Shown piece by piece: positions 1-8,633 of a stretch of 30,346 nucleotides of DNA. Both the position numbers and the translations under genes were made by a program. The stretch comes from an uncultured Ellagibacter sp. GTDB lineage: Bacteria > Actinomycetota > Coriobacteriia > Coriobacteriales > Eggerthellaceae. The stretch covers positions 1-30,346 of the forward strand of contig CAKUIV010000007.1 in assembly GCA_934661105.1 (NCBI GenBank). Reading direction: 5' to 3'. Positions within the stretch are counted from its first letter, which is position 1; each line of letters starts with the position of its first letter. Under the pieces are notes generated by a model. That model saw only the letters and a list, made by a program, of their open reading frames with translations, did no database searches and had not been told where the DNA came from.

Positions 1-458
1 CGGCGAGACTCGTCGGTGATCGCAAGAGCGCACGCCACCGCGTCGGTATGCGTGTACGACAGCGAGATCGGCATCTCGCGCACGCCCATTTCTCGCGCGA
101 CTTGCTTGGCACGGCCGGAAAGCACCACGTAGGGGCGGCCTTTCGACGAGCGCTTCACCTCGACATCCCGCACGCCGATGCCGCCGGAAAAACCCGTCCC
201 GAGCGCCTTCACCACCGCCTCCTTCGCAGCGAAGCGCGTGGCGTAGTGCACCTCCGGTGCAGCTGTCGCGTCGCAGTAGCAGCACTCCTCGCAGGAAAAG
301 ACCTTGCGCGCGAAAGAAGGCGTGCGTTCGAGGATGCGCCTCATGCGATCGATCTCCACGATGTCGACACCGAGCCCCACCGCTCCCTCGATCGGGGGAA
401 GCGAAGCGGCAAGCGCGTCTTCGGCGGCTCGCACGGCGTCCTTCTTGCGTGACGGCAT
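1..458 (-). CDS. acpS: Holo-[acyl-carrier-protein] synthase, 3' end cut by window edge
   Basis: Transfers 4'-phosphopantetheine from CoA to the acyl carrier protein in the cytoplasm, activating fatty-acid synthesis. The frame starts with ATG at 458, preceded by a GGAG ribosome site that overlaps the glmS stop. About 152 codons are visible before base 1. The AcpS signature VGLGVDIVEIDRM is at residues 27-39 (Asp32 would be the metal-binding Asp) and the second signature ATRFAAKEAVVKALGTG follows. The core begins only after about 26 extra residues; AcpS proteins usually begin almost at this motif, so the N-terminal extension is odd, but no better start with a ribosome site is seen. It lies 9 nt behind glmS, so the two are probably co-transcribed. 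Only the last few residues should be missing. Confidence 0.93.
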   Translation of the reverse strand, partial: MPSRKKDAVRAAEDALAASLPPIEGAVGLGVDIVEIDRMRRILERTPSFARKVFSCEECCYCDATAAPEVHYATRFAAKEAVVKALGTGFSGGIGVRDVEVKRSSKGRPYVVLSGRAKQVAREMGVREMPISLSYTHTDAVACALAITDESR

Positions 459-467
459 GCGCAGCTC

Positions 468-2294
468 CTATTCGACCGTGACCGATTTGGCCAGGTTGCG
501 CGGCTGATCGACGTCGCATCCGCGTTCGACCGCGATGGCGCGCGCGAACAGCTGCAAAGGCACGCTCGCCGTGATGGCCGAGAACGCGTCGCGAACCTTG
601 GGAATGTAGATCACGTAATCGGCGTTCTGCTTGATGTCCTCGTCGCCCTCGGTCGCCACCGCCACGATCATGGCACCGCGCGCCTTGCTTTCCTGCAAGT
701 TGGAGACGACCTTGTCGTACACCGGGCTCTTCGTCGCGATGGCGATGACGGGGAATCCCTCGTCGATAAGCGCGATCGGACCGTGCTTCATCTCGCCGGC
801 AGGATACGCCTCGGCATGCAGATAGCTGATTTCCTTCAGCTTGAGCGCGCCCTCGTAGCTAATCGCGGCGCCCATGCCGCGTCCGATGAACAGCGCGTCA
901 TGCGCATCCCTACAGGCGCGCGCCGCCTCCTCAATCGCCGGCTTGCATTCGGTGAGAATGCGCTCCACCTGGTCGGCGGTATCGGCGAGCTCACGGAACA
1001 GCAGGCGGATCTGGTTCATGCGCAGCTTGCCCTTCGCCTGCGCGAGCAGCATCGCGAGAAGCGTCAGGCTCACGACCTGGCCCAAAAACGACTTCGTCGA
1101 CGCGACGGCGATCTCCTTGTTCGCCTTCGTGTAGATGACGCCGTCGGACTCGCGCGCCACCGGGCTTCCCACCACGTTCGTGATGCCGAACACGCGCGCG
1201 CCCTTCACGCGGGCGTCGCGGATGGCAGCGAGGGTATCGGCCGTTTCGCCCGACTGCGACACGGCGACCACGAGCGTCGTCGGCGTGATGATGGGGTTGC
1301 GGTAGCGGAACTCGCTCGCGACCTCGCATTCGGTCGGGATGCGCGCCCAGCCCTCGATCAGGTTCTTCGCGATGAGGCCGGCGTGGTAGCTCGTGCCGCA
1401 GGCGATGACGTACACGCGATCGATGAGGTTAAGCTCCTCGGGCGTGAGGTCGAGTTCGTCGATGGAAAGCGCGCCGTTCACGAGGCGCCCAGCGAGCGTG
1501 TCGCGGATGACGCGCGGCTGCTCGTGGATTTCCTTCAGCATGAAGTCGGGGTATCCGCCCTTTTCTGCCAGGTCGACATCCCAGTCGACATGCGTGACCT
1601 TCGGGGAGATGGGGGCGCCCGCCTCGTCGGTGTACTCGACGCCTGCGGGCGTGAGGCGCGCGTACTGGTTGTCGCCTAGGATGACCACGTCGCGCGTAGC
1701 GTCGATCATGGCGATCATGTCGGAGGCGACATAGGTGCCGTCGGCACCCTGCCCGATGACGATGGGGGAATCCTTGCGCGTCACCGCGATGACGCCCGGC
1801 TCGCTGTCGCACACGACGGCCAGGCCGTATGCGCCGACGATATGCGAGCACGCCTCGCGCAGCGCCGCGACGAGGTCGCCGTCGTAGGCTTCCTCGATCA
1901 GGTGGGCGACGACCTCGGTGTCGGTCTCGCTCGTGAACACATGCCCGCGGCTGGTGAGTTCCTCACGCAGCTCGGCGAAGTTCTCGATGATGCCGTTGTG
2001 CACGACGGCGATGTGCCCGCCGCACGACGTATGCGGATGCGCGTTCGCCTCGCTCGGTTTGCCGTGCGTCGCCCATCGGGTGTGCCCGATTCCGCAGGTT
2101 CCTTCGAAATTGAAATGGGAAAGCGTGTGCTCCAAACTCGCGACTTTGCCCTTGCGGTGGATGACCTCGAGCTTGCCCGCTTCCTGCACGGCGACGCCGG
2201 CGGAGTCGTAGCCGCGGTACTCAAGCCGCGTCAAGCCCTTGATAAGAATGCCCTGAGCAGGGTTTTTGCCTGTGTAACCGACGATTCCGCACAT
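468..2294 (-). CDS. glmS: Glutamine--fructose-6-phosphate aminotransferase (isomerizing)
   Basis: Makes glucosamine-6-phosphate from fructose-6-phosphate and glutamine, the first step to UDP-GlcNAc for the cell wall. The 608 residues match the usual family length. The N-terminal glutaminase starts MCGIVGYTG, so Cys2 is the nucleophile after Met removal. Two SIS sugar-isomerase domains fill the C-terminal half (motifs CGTSYHAG and SQSGETADT), and the protein ends with the family hallmark DQPRNLAKSVTVE. An AAGGAG site lies 8 nt before the ATG. A possible -10 (TAAAAT, 2338-2333 on this strand) lies upstream, without a convincing -35. There is too little space for a glmS ribozyme. acpS follows directly. 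Confidence 0.98.
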   Translation of the reverse strand: MCGIVGYTGKNPAQGILIKGLTRLEYRGYDSAGVAVQEAGKLEVIHRKGKVASLEHTLSHFNFEGTCGIGHTRWATHGKPSEANAHPHTSCGGHIAVVHNGIIENFAELREELTSRGHVFTSETDTEVVAHLIEEAYDGDLVAALREACSHIVGAYGLAVVCDSEPGVIAVTRKDSPIVIGQGADGTYVASDMIAMIDATRDVVILGDNQYARLTPAGVEYTDEAGAPISPKVTHVDWDVDLAEKGGYPDFMLKEIHEQPRVIRDTLAGRLVNGALSIDELDLTPEELNLIDRVYVIACGTSYHAGLIAKNLIEGWARIPTECEVASEFRYRNPIITPTTLVVAVSQSGETADTLAAIRDARVKGARVFGITNVVGSPVARESDGVIYTKANKEIAVASTKSFLGQVVSLTLLAMLLAQAKGKLRMNQIRLLFRELADTADQVERILTECKPAIEEAARACRDAHDALFIGRGMGAAISYEGALKLKEISYLHAEAYPAGEMKHGPIALIDEGFPVIAIATKSPVYDKVVSNLQESKARGAMIVAVATEGDEDIKQNADYVIYIPKVRDAFSAITASVPLQLFARAIAVERGCDVDQPRNLAKSVTVE

Positions 2295-2385
2295 GCGCAG
2301 ATCTCCTTGTCACTAAAGCGTGCAACGCTCCTATTTTAGGCGATAAGCGCGCATGTGCCGGAAAGCGCGGCCTCAAACCAGAAAA

Positions 2386-2994
2386 TCAGCCGTTGAGCGC
2401 GCACGAGGCGAGGTCAACGGCGCGCGTCGCCACGCGAGCGGTCAACGCCGGCGAATGCGAGACGAACACGAGCCCCATCTGCCTCCTATCGCATTCCTCG
2501 AGCAGGAAACGCCAGATCTGCGCCTGGGTGAGCGCATCGAGCATCGTCGAGATCTCGTCGGCGATGAGGTAGCGCGGGTTCGCGGCGAGCGCGCGGGCGA
2601 TGCAGAAGCGCTGCAGCTCGCCGCCTGAAAGCTCGTGGGGGAAACGCGTCTTCCACTTTTCCCTGATGCCGAGGCCGCTCACGATGCGCTCGGGAACCTC
2701 CCCCGCCTCGCGGAGCACGTCGCGCATGCGCATGCGTGGGTCGACGGCGAGCTCGGGGTGCTGCAGCACGAGCTGCACCGGGCACGCCCCGCGCGCGGGA
2801 AGCGGGCGGCCGTCGACAAGGACCTCGCCCGACCACGGCGCTTCGTACCCGGCGAGGATACGGCAGAGCGTCGTCTTGCCGAACCCCGACGGCGCGTTAA
2901 GCGCAACGCGCTCACCAGGCGAGACAGTCAGGTTGAAGTTACGGTACAGCGCGCGGTCGCCGTACCCGAACGAGATGTTCGCAGCCTCTAGCAT
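2386..2994 (-). CDS. ABC importer ATP-binding protein 2 (peptide/nickel family, short)
   Basis: ATPase subunit that would pair with the upstream ATPase to power the importer encoded at 4105-7739. It has all ABC motifs: a Walker A-like APSGFGKTT near residues 35-43 (first Gly replaced by Ala), Q-loop LQHPE, signature LSGGELQRF, Walker B YLIADE and H-loop VSHS. At 202 residues it is shorter than typical DppF/OppF/NikE proteins (about 260-330) and lacks the C-terminal oligopeptide HPY region. It overlaps the preceding ATPase gene by 7 nt, so translation is probably coupled. Last gene of the five-gene operon. Nickel as substrate is inferred from the operator and the His-rich partner, not from this protein. 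Confidence 0.9.
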   Translation of the reverse strand: MLEAANISFGYGDRALYRNFNLTVSPGERVALNAPSGFGKTTLCRILAGYEAPWSGEVLVDGRPLPARGACPVQLVLQHPELAVDPRMRMRDVLREAGEVPERIVSGLGIREKWKTRFPHELSGGELQRFCIARALAANPRYLIADEISTMLDALTQAQIWRFLLEECDRRQMGLVFVSHSPALTARVATRAVDLASCALNG

Positions 2995-4097
2995 GCGCGC
3001 TCCTTCCCCGCGCCCTGCGCGTCGTCTGCATCGCCGGCAGCGCTGACACCCGCGGGGGCCTTAGCGCCTCGCGTGTCGGCGGCGCGCTCGGGTTCGGCGC
3101 CCGCGGGGGCCTTCACGCCCTGCGCATCGACGCCACGATCGAGCTCGCCGAACGCAGCATCAGACTCCGCCGTGAACCCATGCCCGGGAAGCGCATGCCA
3201 GAGCGCGCGCGAGAACGGGTGCTCGAGCAGCTCGGGCGCGGCGAAGCTTTCCACCGACGTCTCCTCGACCACGGTGCCGTCGCGGAAAACCGCCACGCGG
3301 TCGGCAACGCTGAGCGCAAGCTCGATGTCGTGGGTGATGAGCAACACGCCGCCGCCCTCGTCGGCGAAGGCGCGCAGGTCGGACAGCGCGCGAACGGCCA
3401 GGTCCAAATCGAGACCCGGCGTGGGTTCGTCGGCGATGATGAGCTTCGGGTCCTCCATAAGCGCCGAGCATAGAAGCACACGGCGCGCCATACCGCCCGA
3501 AAGCTCGTGCGGATACAGGTCGGCGACCTCCTCGGCAAGGCCGTAGCGCGCGAACAGCGCCCGACGGCGCGCACGACAGCGGGCCCGATCGCGGCGAGCA
3601 CACGCGCCCTCCACCTGCTTGCCCACCTTCATGAGCGGGTCGAGCGACGACACGCTCTGCGGAACGAGCGCGATGCCGTGCCCGCGCAAAGAGGCGAGCG
3701 ACGCCGCATCCTGCAGGACGCCGTCGAACCAGATATCGCCCGACACCTCGGAATTGGGCTCGAAAAGCCCCATCACGCTGTCGGCGAGCAAGGTCTTGCC
3801 CGACCCCGACGCGCCGACAACCGCGATGATCTCGCCGGCGTGGACCGAAATGCTCAAGTCGTCGATCACGGGAACGCGTCGGCGCGGCGCAGCGAAGAAC
3901 GACGCATCCTCGTCGTACATTTGGAACGACACGCTCAAGTGCTCGACCTGCAGCAGGTGGTGCCCGTGCTCGTGGTGCGACGCGCCCGCATGGGTGTGAT
4001 GGTGATGCCGCTCGCGATCGGCGTGGTCGTGCGCCTCATGCGCGCCCGTCTCGGCGCACGCGCGCACCGGTTCTCCTTGTTCCATAGGTTCCTTCAT
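2988..4097 (-). CDS. ABC importer ATP-binding protein 1 with His-rich N-terminus
   Basis: ATPase subunit of a peptide/nickel-type ABC importer. Residues 20-47 contain 13 histidines (including HHHH at 31-34), a likely metal-binding head absent from standard DppD/OppD/NikD proteins. The ABC domain follows: Walker A GASGSGKT, Q-loop VPQSVSSLDPL, signature LSGGMARRV, Walker B LIIADEPTPGLDLD, H-loop THD. After about residue 300 the usual HPY domain is replaced by a low-complexity Ala/Gly/Pro tail with a short duplication (KAPAG twice), visible in DNA as two CCCGCGGGGGCCTT blocks near 3049 and 3100. It starts 7 nt after the stop of the permease gene and overlaps the next ATPase gene. The His-rich head suggests nickel or another transition metal (inference). 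Confidence 0.92.
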   Translation of the reverse strand: MKEPMEQGEPVRACAETGAHEAHDHADRERHHHHTHAGASHHEHGHHLLQVEHLSVSFQMYDEDASFFAAPRRRVPVIDDLSISVHAGEIIAVVGASGSGKTLLADSVMGLFEPNSEVSGDIWFDGVLQDAASLASLRGHGIALVPQSVSSLDPLMKVGKQVEGACARRDRARCRARRRALFARYGLAEEVADLYPHELSGGMARRVLLCSALMEDPKLIIADEPTPGLDLDLAVRALSDLRAFADEGGGVLLITHDIELALSVADRVAVFRDGTVVEETSVESFAAPELLEHPFSRALWHALPGHGFTAESDAAFGELDRGVDAQGVKAPAGAEPERAADTRGAKAPAGVSAAGDADDAQGAGKERAC

Positions 4098-4104
4098 AAC
4101 ACCC

Positions 4105-5040
4105 TTACCTCTGCGCCGTATGCGGGTCGATGAGCGTGCGCAGGCTCGATCCGGCGACGTCGAACAGCGCGACGCACGCCACGAGCGCGAGCCCGGGGAA
4201 CACGGCGAGCCACCACATCCCAGCCGACAGGTACCCCATCGACTCGCTCAAGATGACGCCGATGGCTGGTTGCTCGGGCGGGAGGCCGAAGCCGAGGAAC
4301 GTGATCGCCGCCTCATGGAGGATGGCGTGGGGAAACAAGAGGATGAGTCCCACCAAGAACTGCGGGAAGACGTACGGCACGATGTGGTCGAGCGCGATGC
4401 GGGCGGAGCTTTTGCCCAGCTTGCGCGCCACCGCGACATACGTCGACTCGCGGCACTGCATGATCTCGGCGCGCAGGACGCGCGTGAGGCTCGGCCAATG
4501 CGTGAGCGCGATGCCGACGGTCACGCCCCAGAACCCCTTGCCGAGCGCGAACGAGATGAGGATGAGCAACACGATGTGCGGCACGCCCATGACGAGGTCG
4601 ATGAGCCAGGTCACGATTGCATCGGCGCGCTTGCCACCGAGGGCCGCAGCAGCAGCGAGGATGAGCGCGACCACCGACGAGAACGCCGCAGCGCCAAGCC
4701 CCACGAGCACACTCGTCGACAAACCCGAAAGCGTGCGCAGAAGCATGTCGCGCCCCATCCAATCGGTGCCGAACGGGTGCGCGAGGCTCGGGGCGAGATT
4801 CTTCGCCGTGAAGTCGACCTCCGTCGCGCTCCCGTACACGGCAAGCCCCGCGGCCACCACCGCGGCAAGCGCGCATGCTGCAAGCACGCACGAGACGAGC
4901 GCCACCTTGCGGTTCGCCGCGAACGCACGGCGCGGCCGGTGGAGCACGCGCGGCGCGGAGGACGCGCATTCTCCCGTGCACGGCGCCAAGGCCGCGGAGG
5001 CTCCCGCGCCATCGGCCGATACGTTCCGCTCGCTACGCAT
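4105..5040 (-). CDS. ABC importer permease 2 (DppC/NikC family)
   Basis: Inner-membrane permease of the importer. I chose the ATG at 5040 (MRSERNVSADG) over an in-frame ATG at 5070 because a GGGAGG site lies 6 nt upstream of it and it overlaps the stop of the upstream permease gene (TAG at 5035-5033), a typical coupled arrangement. The 311-residue product has a long hydrophilic N-terminus, one membrane segment near residues 50-75, the periplasmic stretch HPFGTDWMGRDMLLRTLSG typical of DppC/OppC/NikC, and then a binding-protein-dependent transport domain with further membrane helices and the EAA-like loop around ARKLGKSSARIALDHIVP. It forms the transmembrane pore with the 5033-6040 product. 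Confidence 0.94.
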   Translation of the reverse strand: MRSERNVSADGAGASAALAPCTGECASSAPRVLHRPRRAFAANRKVALVSCVLAACALAAVVAAGLAVYGSATEVDFTAKNLAPSLAHPFGTDWMGRDMLLRTLSGLSTSVLVGLGAAAFSSVVALILAAAAALGGKRADAIVTWLIDLVMGVPHIVLLILISFALGKGFWGVTVGIALTHWPSLTRVLRAEIMQCRESTYVAVARKLGKSSARIALDHIVPYVFPQFLVGLILLFPHAILHEAAITFLGFGLPPEQPAIGVILSESMGYLSAGMWWLAVFPGLALVACVALFDVAGSSLRTLIDPHTAQR

Positions 5041-6040
5041 GAGCGCCTCCCTTCCTTCCCGACGGCGCACCCGAGCGCCTGATGCGCGGGTCGATGACGG
5101 CGTACAGAAGGTTCGCCGCGAGATTGCCCCCGAACACGAGAGCCGCCGACACCATCGCGATGCCCGCGAGCAGCGCCGCGTCGCCGCCCAGGCCCGCCGT
5201 TACCGCCGCCTGACCCAGCCCAGGGTAGGAAAACACCTGTTCAACAAGGACGGATCCTCCGAATATCTCGGAAATGAGGGAGAATTGCAGCGTGATGGCC
5301 GGGAGCGACACGTTGCGGACGACATGGCGCAAGACGACCCGCGCCGGGCTTTCCCCACGGGCGCGCGCGAATCGGACGAAGTCGCTTTCCATGACGTCGA
5401 TGGTCTTCTCGCGCGTGTGCAGCGCGATGCTCGCGATGCCGCCGACCGACAAGGTAAGCGCAGGCAGCACGATATGGTGGATCGAGTCCGCCAAGGTGAC
5501 ATCGGCTGCGGCCACGCCGACGGGAACCGAGAACCCGAGCGGGAACCATCCCAGCTCAACGGCGAACACGGTGAGGAACACGAGCCCTATCCAAAACGCC
5601 GGCGTCGCGGCGAGCAGGTAGCAGTACGCCTTCACGACGCGATCGAGGATGCTTCCCCGCGTCGCACCTGCGGCGATCCCGAGCACGAACCCGAGCACGC
5701 CGCTCGCGACCCACGCGATCGCCATGAGCGCGAGCGAGCTCGTCGCCCGATTGGCGATCACCTCGGCAACCGGTGCGTTGAAGCGCAAAGACGTTCCCGC
5801 ATCCCCCTGCAAAAGCGCGCAAAGCCAGCTTGCGTAGCGCTCGAGGAGCGGGGTGTTCGCACCCCAGCGCTCGGCGAGCTGGGCACGCTTCGCCTCGGTC
5901 ATGTTGAGGTAGGCCGCCTGCCCGACGTTAGCTTGAACGGGGTCGATGGGCGACATGCCGATAAGCGCGAACACGACGAAGCTCACGGCGAGCAGAAGCA
6001 GGAGGAAGCGTATGAGGTTGTCTGCGATGAAACGGGCCAT
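5033..6040 (-). CDS. ABC importer permease 1 (DppB/NikB family)
   Basis: Inner-membrane permease, 335 residues, normal for DppB/NikB. It opens with a membrane helix (RFLLLLLAVSFVVFALIGMSPIDPV), then a periplasmic region with AERWGANTPLLERYASW and the family motif GDAGTSLRFNAPV, followed by about five more helices with the EAA loop (ARARGESPARVVLRHVVRN). The C-terminus has LVEQVFSYPGLGQAAV, typical of the family. It lies 40 nt after the lipoprotein gene and overlaps the second permease gene. The gene order (binding protein, permease B, permease C, two ATPases) matches nikABCDE and dpp/opp/cnt operons. Confidence 0.95.
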   Translation of the reverse strand: MARFIADNLIRFLLLLLAVSFVVFALIGMSPIDPVQANVGQAAYLNMTEAKRAQLAERWGANTPLLERYASWLCALLQGDAGTSLRFNAPVAEVIANRATSSLALMAIAWVASGVLGFVLGIAAGATRGSILDRVVKAYCYLLAATPAFWIGLVFLTVFAVELGWFPLGFSVPVGVAAADVTLADSIHHIVLPALTLSVGGIASIALHTREKTIDVMESDFVRFARARGESPARVVLRHVVRNVSLPAITLQFSLISEIFGGSVLVEQVFSYPGLGQAAVTAGLGGDAALLAGIAMVSAALVFGGNLAANLLYAVIDPRIRRSGAPSGRKGGAHA

Positions 6041-6080
6041 GATCGTCTTCGGGCACGCGGGCGTTGCGCGAACGCCCGCT

Positions 6081-7739
6081 TTAAGCCCATTCCCACTTGT
6101 CGACGTTGTTCACGATGCTCCAGCCGTGCCCATGCGGATGCGGCTTCTGCTCGGCGACCTTGAGCCCCTCGTTCACGAAGTACAGGTGGTCGACGTTGGC
6201 GAACCACACCCACGTCGCCGCGCCCTGCGGCGCCACGCCGTTCGTCCCGTCCCACTGGGCCTTCTTGTACAGTTCGTAGGACTCGTCCATCGTCTTCGCA
6301 GCGAGCGCGGCGTCGAGATAACCGTCGACCTGGGCGTTTTCGTAGCATGCGTAGTTGCCCACGCCCTTCGAGTACGTAAGGTTGTACAGCTCGATCGGGG
6401 AATTGGAACCCCATCCCCACACGACAAGATCGCTGAACTCGTGGGCGTAAATCTCGTCCCAGCTCGCGCCCTTCGGCGTGACATCGAGCCCCAGGCCCTT
6501 CATCTGGCTCGCGAACTCCTGCGCGATAGCCTGGCGCACCGTGTCGCTCGCCGCGTAGTACAGCGTGAGCTCGGCGCGGACGTCGCCTTTGGCGCGGATG
6601 CCGTCCGAGCCGACCGCCCAGCCCGCCTCGTCGAGCAGCGCACACGCCGCAGCCATGTCGGTCGAGCACTTCATGTCGTCGGAAATCCACGGCATGCCAT
6701 CGCCGACACTGTACGCGACCTCGCCATAGCCCGAAAGCACGTGGTCGATGAGCTGTTGGCGGTCGATGCCGAGGTTGATTGCGCGACGCACAGCGATATC
6801 GCAGGTCACAGCGTTGCCGCTCGGGTAGTCGTTCTCGCCGTCGCGGCGCGTCCCGCCCGGCTCGACCGCGGGGAGCGAGATGCCGCGCGAATCGACGGAC
6901 GCGCAGTTCAAAAGATCGAAGCCCGCAGGCTGATTGCCGGCGAATGTGGCGGAGGTGTAGGCGACGTCGGCCTGCTTCGCCTTCGCCGACGCGAGGGAGG
7001 CGTCCTCGTCCTGGAACAGCACGACGACACGCTCCATCTTCGGCGCGTCCCCGTAGTAGGAAGGATTCGCCTTGAAGATGGCTTGCTGGCCCTTGTCCCA
7101 CTGCTCGAGCAGGTAGCGGCCGCTGCCGATGGGGGCGCTGCCGTAGTTGGGGCCGTACGCGTGCTCGGGCACGATACCCACCACAGCAAGCGTGTAGAGC
7201 AGCGCGTTGAAGGGCTTGTTGAGCGATACCACAACCGTGACGTCGTCTTTCGCCTCGGCCTTGTCGACCATGGAAAGATCGCATTCGGACGCCGCAGAGC
7301 CGACGATGCTGTTTAAGGTGAAGGCGACGTCTGCTGCGGTGAGCTCTTCCCCATCGCTGAACTTCACGTCGTCGCGGATGACGAACGTCCAGGTCAATCC
7401 ATCGTCCGAGCACTCGTACGACGTCGCGAGGTCGTTTTCGAAGCCCATCTGAGCGGTTGTCGTGATAAGCGTTGACTGGATGAGCGGCTCGTGCACGTGC
7501 TCGCCGCACCCCCACGACACGAGCGGATCGAAACCGGCTGCAGGCTCTGACGTCGTCGGCATGGTGACGACGACCTGCTTGGTGTCGCCCGAAGCAGGCG
7601 AAGAGGAGCTTGCCGCGTTATCCGACGATGCGTCCGTGCGCTCGCCAGAGCAGGCGCCCAGCGCAGCCGAAGCCGCAAACGCGAGCGCGCCTGCGCCCGC
7701 AAGCTTCGCGAATTGCCTTCTCGTTACCGTGTTTTCCAT
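6081..7739 (-). CDS. Extracellular solute-binding lipoprotein, family 5 (peptide/nickel type)
   Basis: Substrate-binding component of the importer, anchored outside the membrane. The start is ATG at 7739, 8-10 nt after GAAGGAG; an in-frame ATG at 7796 lacks such a site. The 552-residue product has a twin-arginine-like n-region (TRRQFAK, residues 6-12), a hydrophobic stretch and a lipobox LGAC with Cys30, so export and lipid attachment are expected. The mature part has SBP_bac_5 landmarks (ATSYECSDDGLTWTFVIRDD; FSDGEELTAADVAFTLNS; NLGIDRQQLIDHVLSGYG). The C-terminal HPHGHGW cluster could contact metal, but its role is unknown. Promoter-proximal gene of the operon, downstream of the GTGTTAC-N13-GTAACAC palindrome. 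Nickel or a nickel chelate is the best guess; peptide cannot be excluded. Confidence 0.93.
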   Translation of the reverse strand: MENTVTRRQFAKLAGAGALAFAASAALGACSGERTDASSDNAASSSSPASGDTKQVVVTMPTTSEPAAGFDPLVSWGCGEHVHEPLIQSTLITTTAQMGFENDLATSYECSDDGLTWTFVIRDDVKFSDGEELTAADVAFTLNSIVGSAASECDLSMVDKAEAKDDVTVVVSLNKPFNALLYTLAVVGIVPEHAYGPNYGSAPIGSGRYLLEQWDKGQQAIFKANPSYYGDAPKMERVVVLFQDEDASLASAKAKQADVAYTSATFAGNQPAGFDLLNCASVDSRGISLPAVEPGGTRRDGENDYPSGNAVTCDIAVRRAINLGIDRQQLIDHVLSGYGEVAYSVGDGMPWISDDMKCSTDMAAACALLDEAGWAVGSDGIRAKGDVRAELTLYYAASDTVRQAIAQEFASQMKGLGLDVTPKGASWDEIYAHEFSDLVVWGWGSNSPIELYNLTYSKGVGNYACYENAQVDGYLDAALAAKTMDESYELYKKAQWDGTNGVAPQGAATWVWFANVDHLYFVNEGLKVAEQKPHPHGHGWSIVNNVDKWEWA

Positions 7740-7820
7740 GCGACCTGGCTCCTTCTCTCCTGAGTTTCCATGCCCCGCCGGCGTTCTTCGTCCCATCCGG
7801 GACCGCCGCTATAATCAGTA

Positions 7821-7847
7821 GTGTTACGACTTTTATTTTTGTAACAC
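7821..7847 (-). promoter_or_regulatory. NikR-type operator palindrome upstream of the ABC importer operon
   Basis: A perfect inverted repeat GTGTTAC-N13-GTAACAC lies 82 nt upstream of the lipoprotein start, with an AT-rich spacer. This equals the operator form I recall for NikR in Desulfovibrio-type genomes (GTGTTAC-N13/14-GTAACAC), which differs from the E. coli GTATGA-N16-TCATAC form. An AT-rich block suitable for promoter elements overlaps it, but I could not fix a -35/-10 pair; a TATAAT reads on the plus strand at 7810-7815. The rest of the 346-nt divergent gap (7740-8085) shows only a possible -10 for the PadR gene (GATAAT, 8034-8039). No nikR gene lies in the window. Confidence 0.7.
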
Positions 7848-8085
7848 GATATCGAGGCGACACGCAACCCTTTCCCGCGTTTTCCCGTCGAATGGACGCA
7901 AATACCCTCAACGGCGAAAACAACGCGCACCGCACGTGCGAAAGCACCCTCGAAAGACCCGCATGCGAAACGGCTTCGCCACGCGTCCTGCGTTTTCTTT
8001 TCGCATTTATTAGCCCGAAGACCGCATTTGCGCGATAATGGAACTGTGTTTCAGATGCAACGTTTTATGAAAGAGGTCCTATTTT

Positions 8086-8517
8086 ATGTGGAGCAGCTGC
8101 CATCCGAAGTCGGATGACGACTTGAAAGAGTGCGCTGAACTGGGGAAATCGCTTAATCGTCTCTCTCAGCCCACCATTTTGACCCTTCTGGCGCAGTCGG
8201 ATAAGCCACTGCATGGCTACATCATCGTGCAAAAGGCGGCGGATTCTCCCATGTTCGGCGGGAAGAAGCCCGACGCAACCGGTGTGTACCGCGCGCTCAA
8301 GCGCATGGAGGAAGCGGGGCTTGTCACCTCGGAATGGGACACGCCCGCCGAAGGTTCTGCGAAGCGCCTGTTCAAGCTTACGGAAAAAGGCCGTCGCTGC
8401 CTGCGCCGCTGGATCGACGCACTCGCCTGCTACAGCCTCACGCTCCAGGAACTGCGCAAGGACGCAGCCGATGCGCTCGACATCGAGCTCCCCGACGCGC
8501 CGGTCTGCTCTCATTAA
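8086..8517 (+). CDS. PadR-family transcriptional regulator
   Basis: DNA-binding regulator of 143 residues. After a roughly 25-residue N-terminal stretch, the winged-helix domain is clear: SQPTILTLLAQSDKPLHGYIIVQKA, then GVYRALKRMEEAGLVTSEWDT (recognition helix) and KRLFKLTEKGRRCLRRW (wing and start of the dimerization helix). The long C-terminal dimerization helices of larger PadR proteins are reduced. The start ATG at 8086 follows AAGAGG by about 9 nt. A terminator separates it from the flavin reductase gene downstream. Its effector and targets cannot be read from the sequence; the divergent importer or the neighbouring flavin reductase are both possible targets. Confidence 0.9.
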   Translation: MWSSCHPKSDDDLKECAELGKSLNRLSQPTILTLLAQSDKPLHGYIIVQKAADSPMFGGKKPDATGVYRALKRMEEAGLVTSEWDTPAEGSAKRLFKLTEKGRRCLRRWIDALACYSLTLQELRKDAADALDIELPDAPVCSH

Positions 8518-8568
8518 TCCATGCAAGGGCGCGACCGAACGCCTGCGCCCTCATCACTTTGCACACAG

Positions 8569-8607
8569 AGAAAAGGGAAGCCGCGCAACGGTTTCCCTTT
8601 TCTTTTT
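8569..8607 (+). terminator. Rho-independent terminator after the PadR gene
   Basis: A perfect 11-bp stem (AGAAAAGGGAA 8569-8579 with TTCCCTTTTCT 8593-8603), a 13-nt loop and a short T-run, 51 nt after the PadR stop. It lies just before the ribosome site of the flavin reductase gene, so it may attenuate rather than fully end transcription. Confidence 0.75.
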
Positions 8608-8633
8608 CCCGTTTACCTCGTGAAAGGAATGCC

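Noticed and set aside
2295..2385. Possible glmS ribozyme upstream of glmS
   Set aside because: Only 91 nt separate glmS from the upstream gene, and no ribozyme core fold could be recognised; an ordinary promoter and ribosome site explain it.
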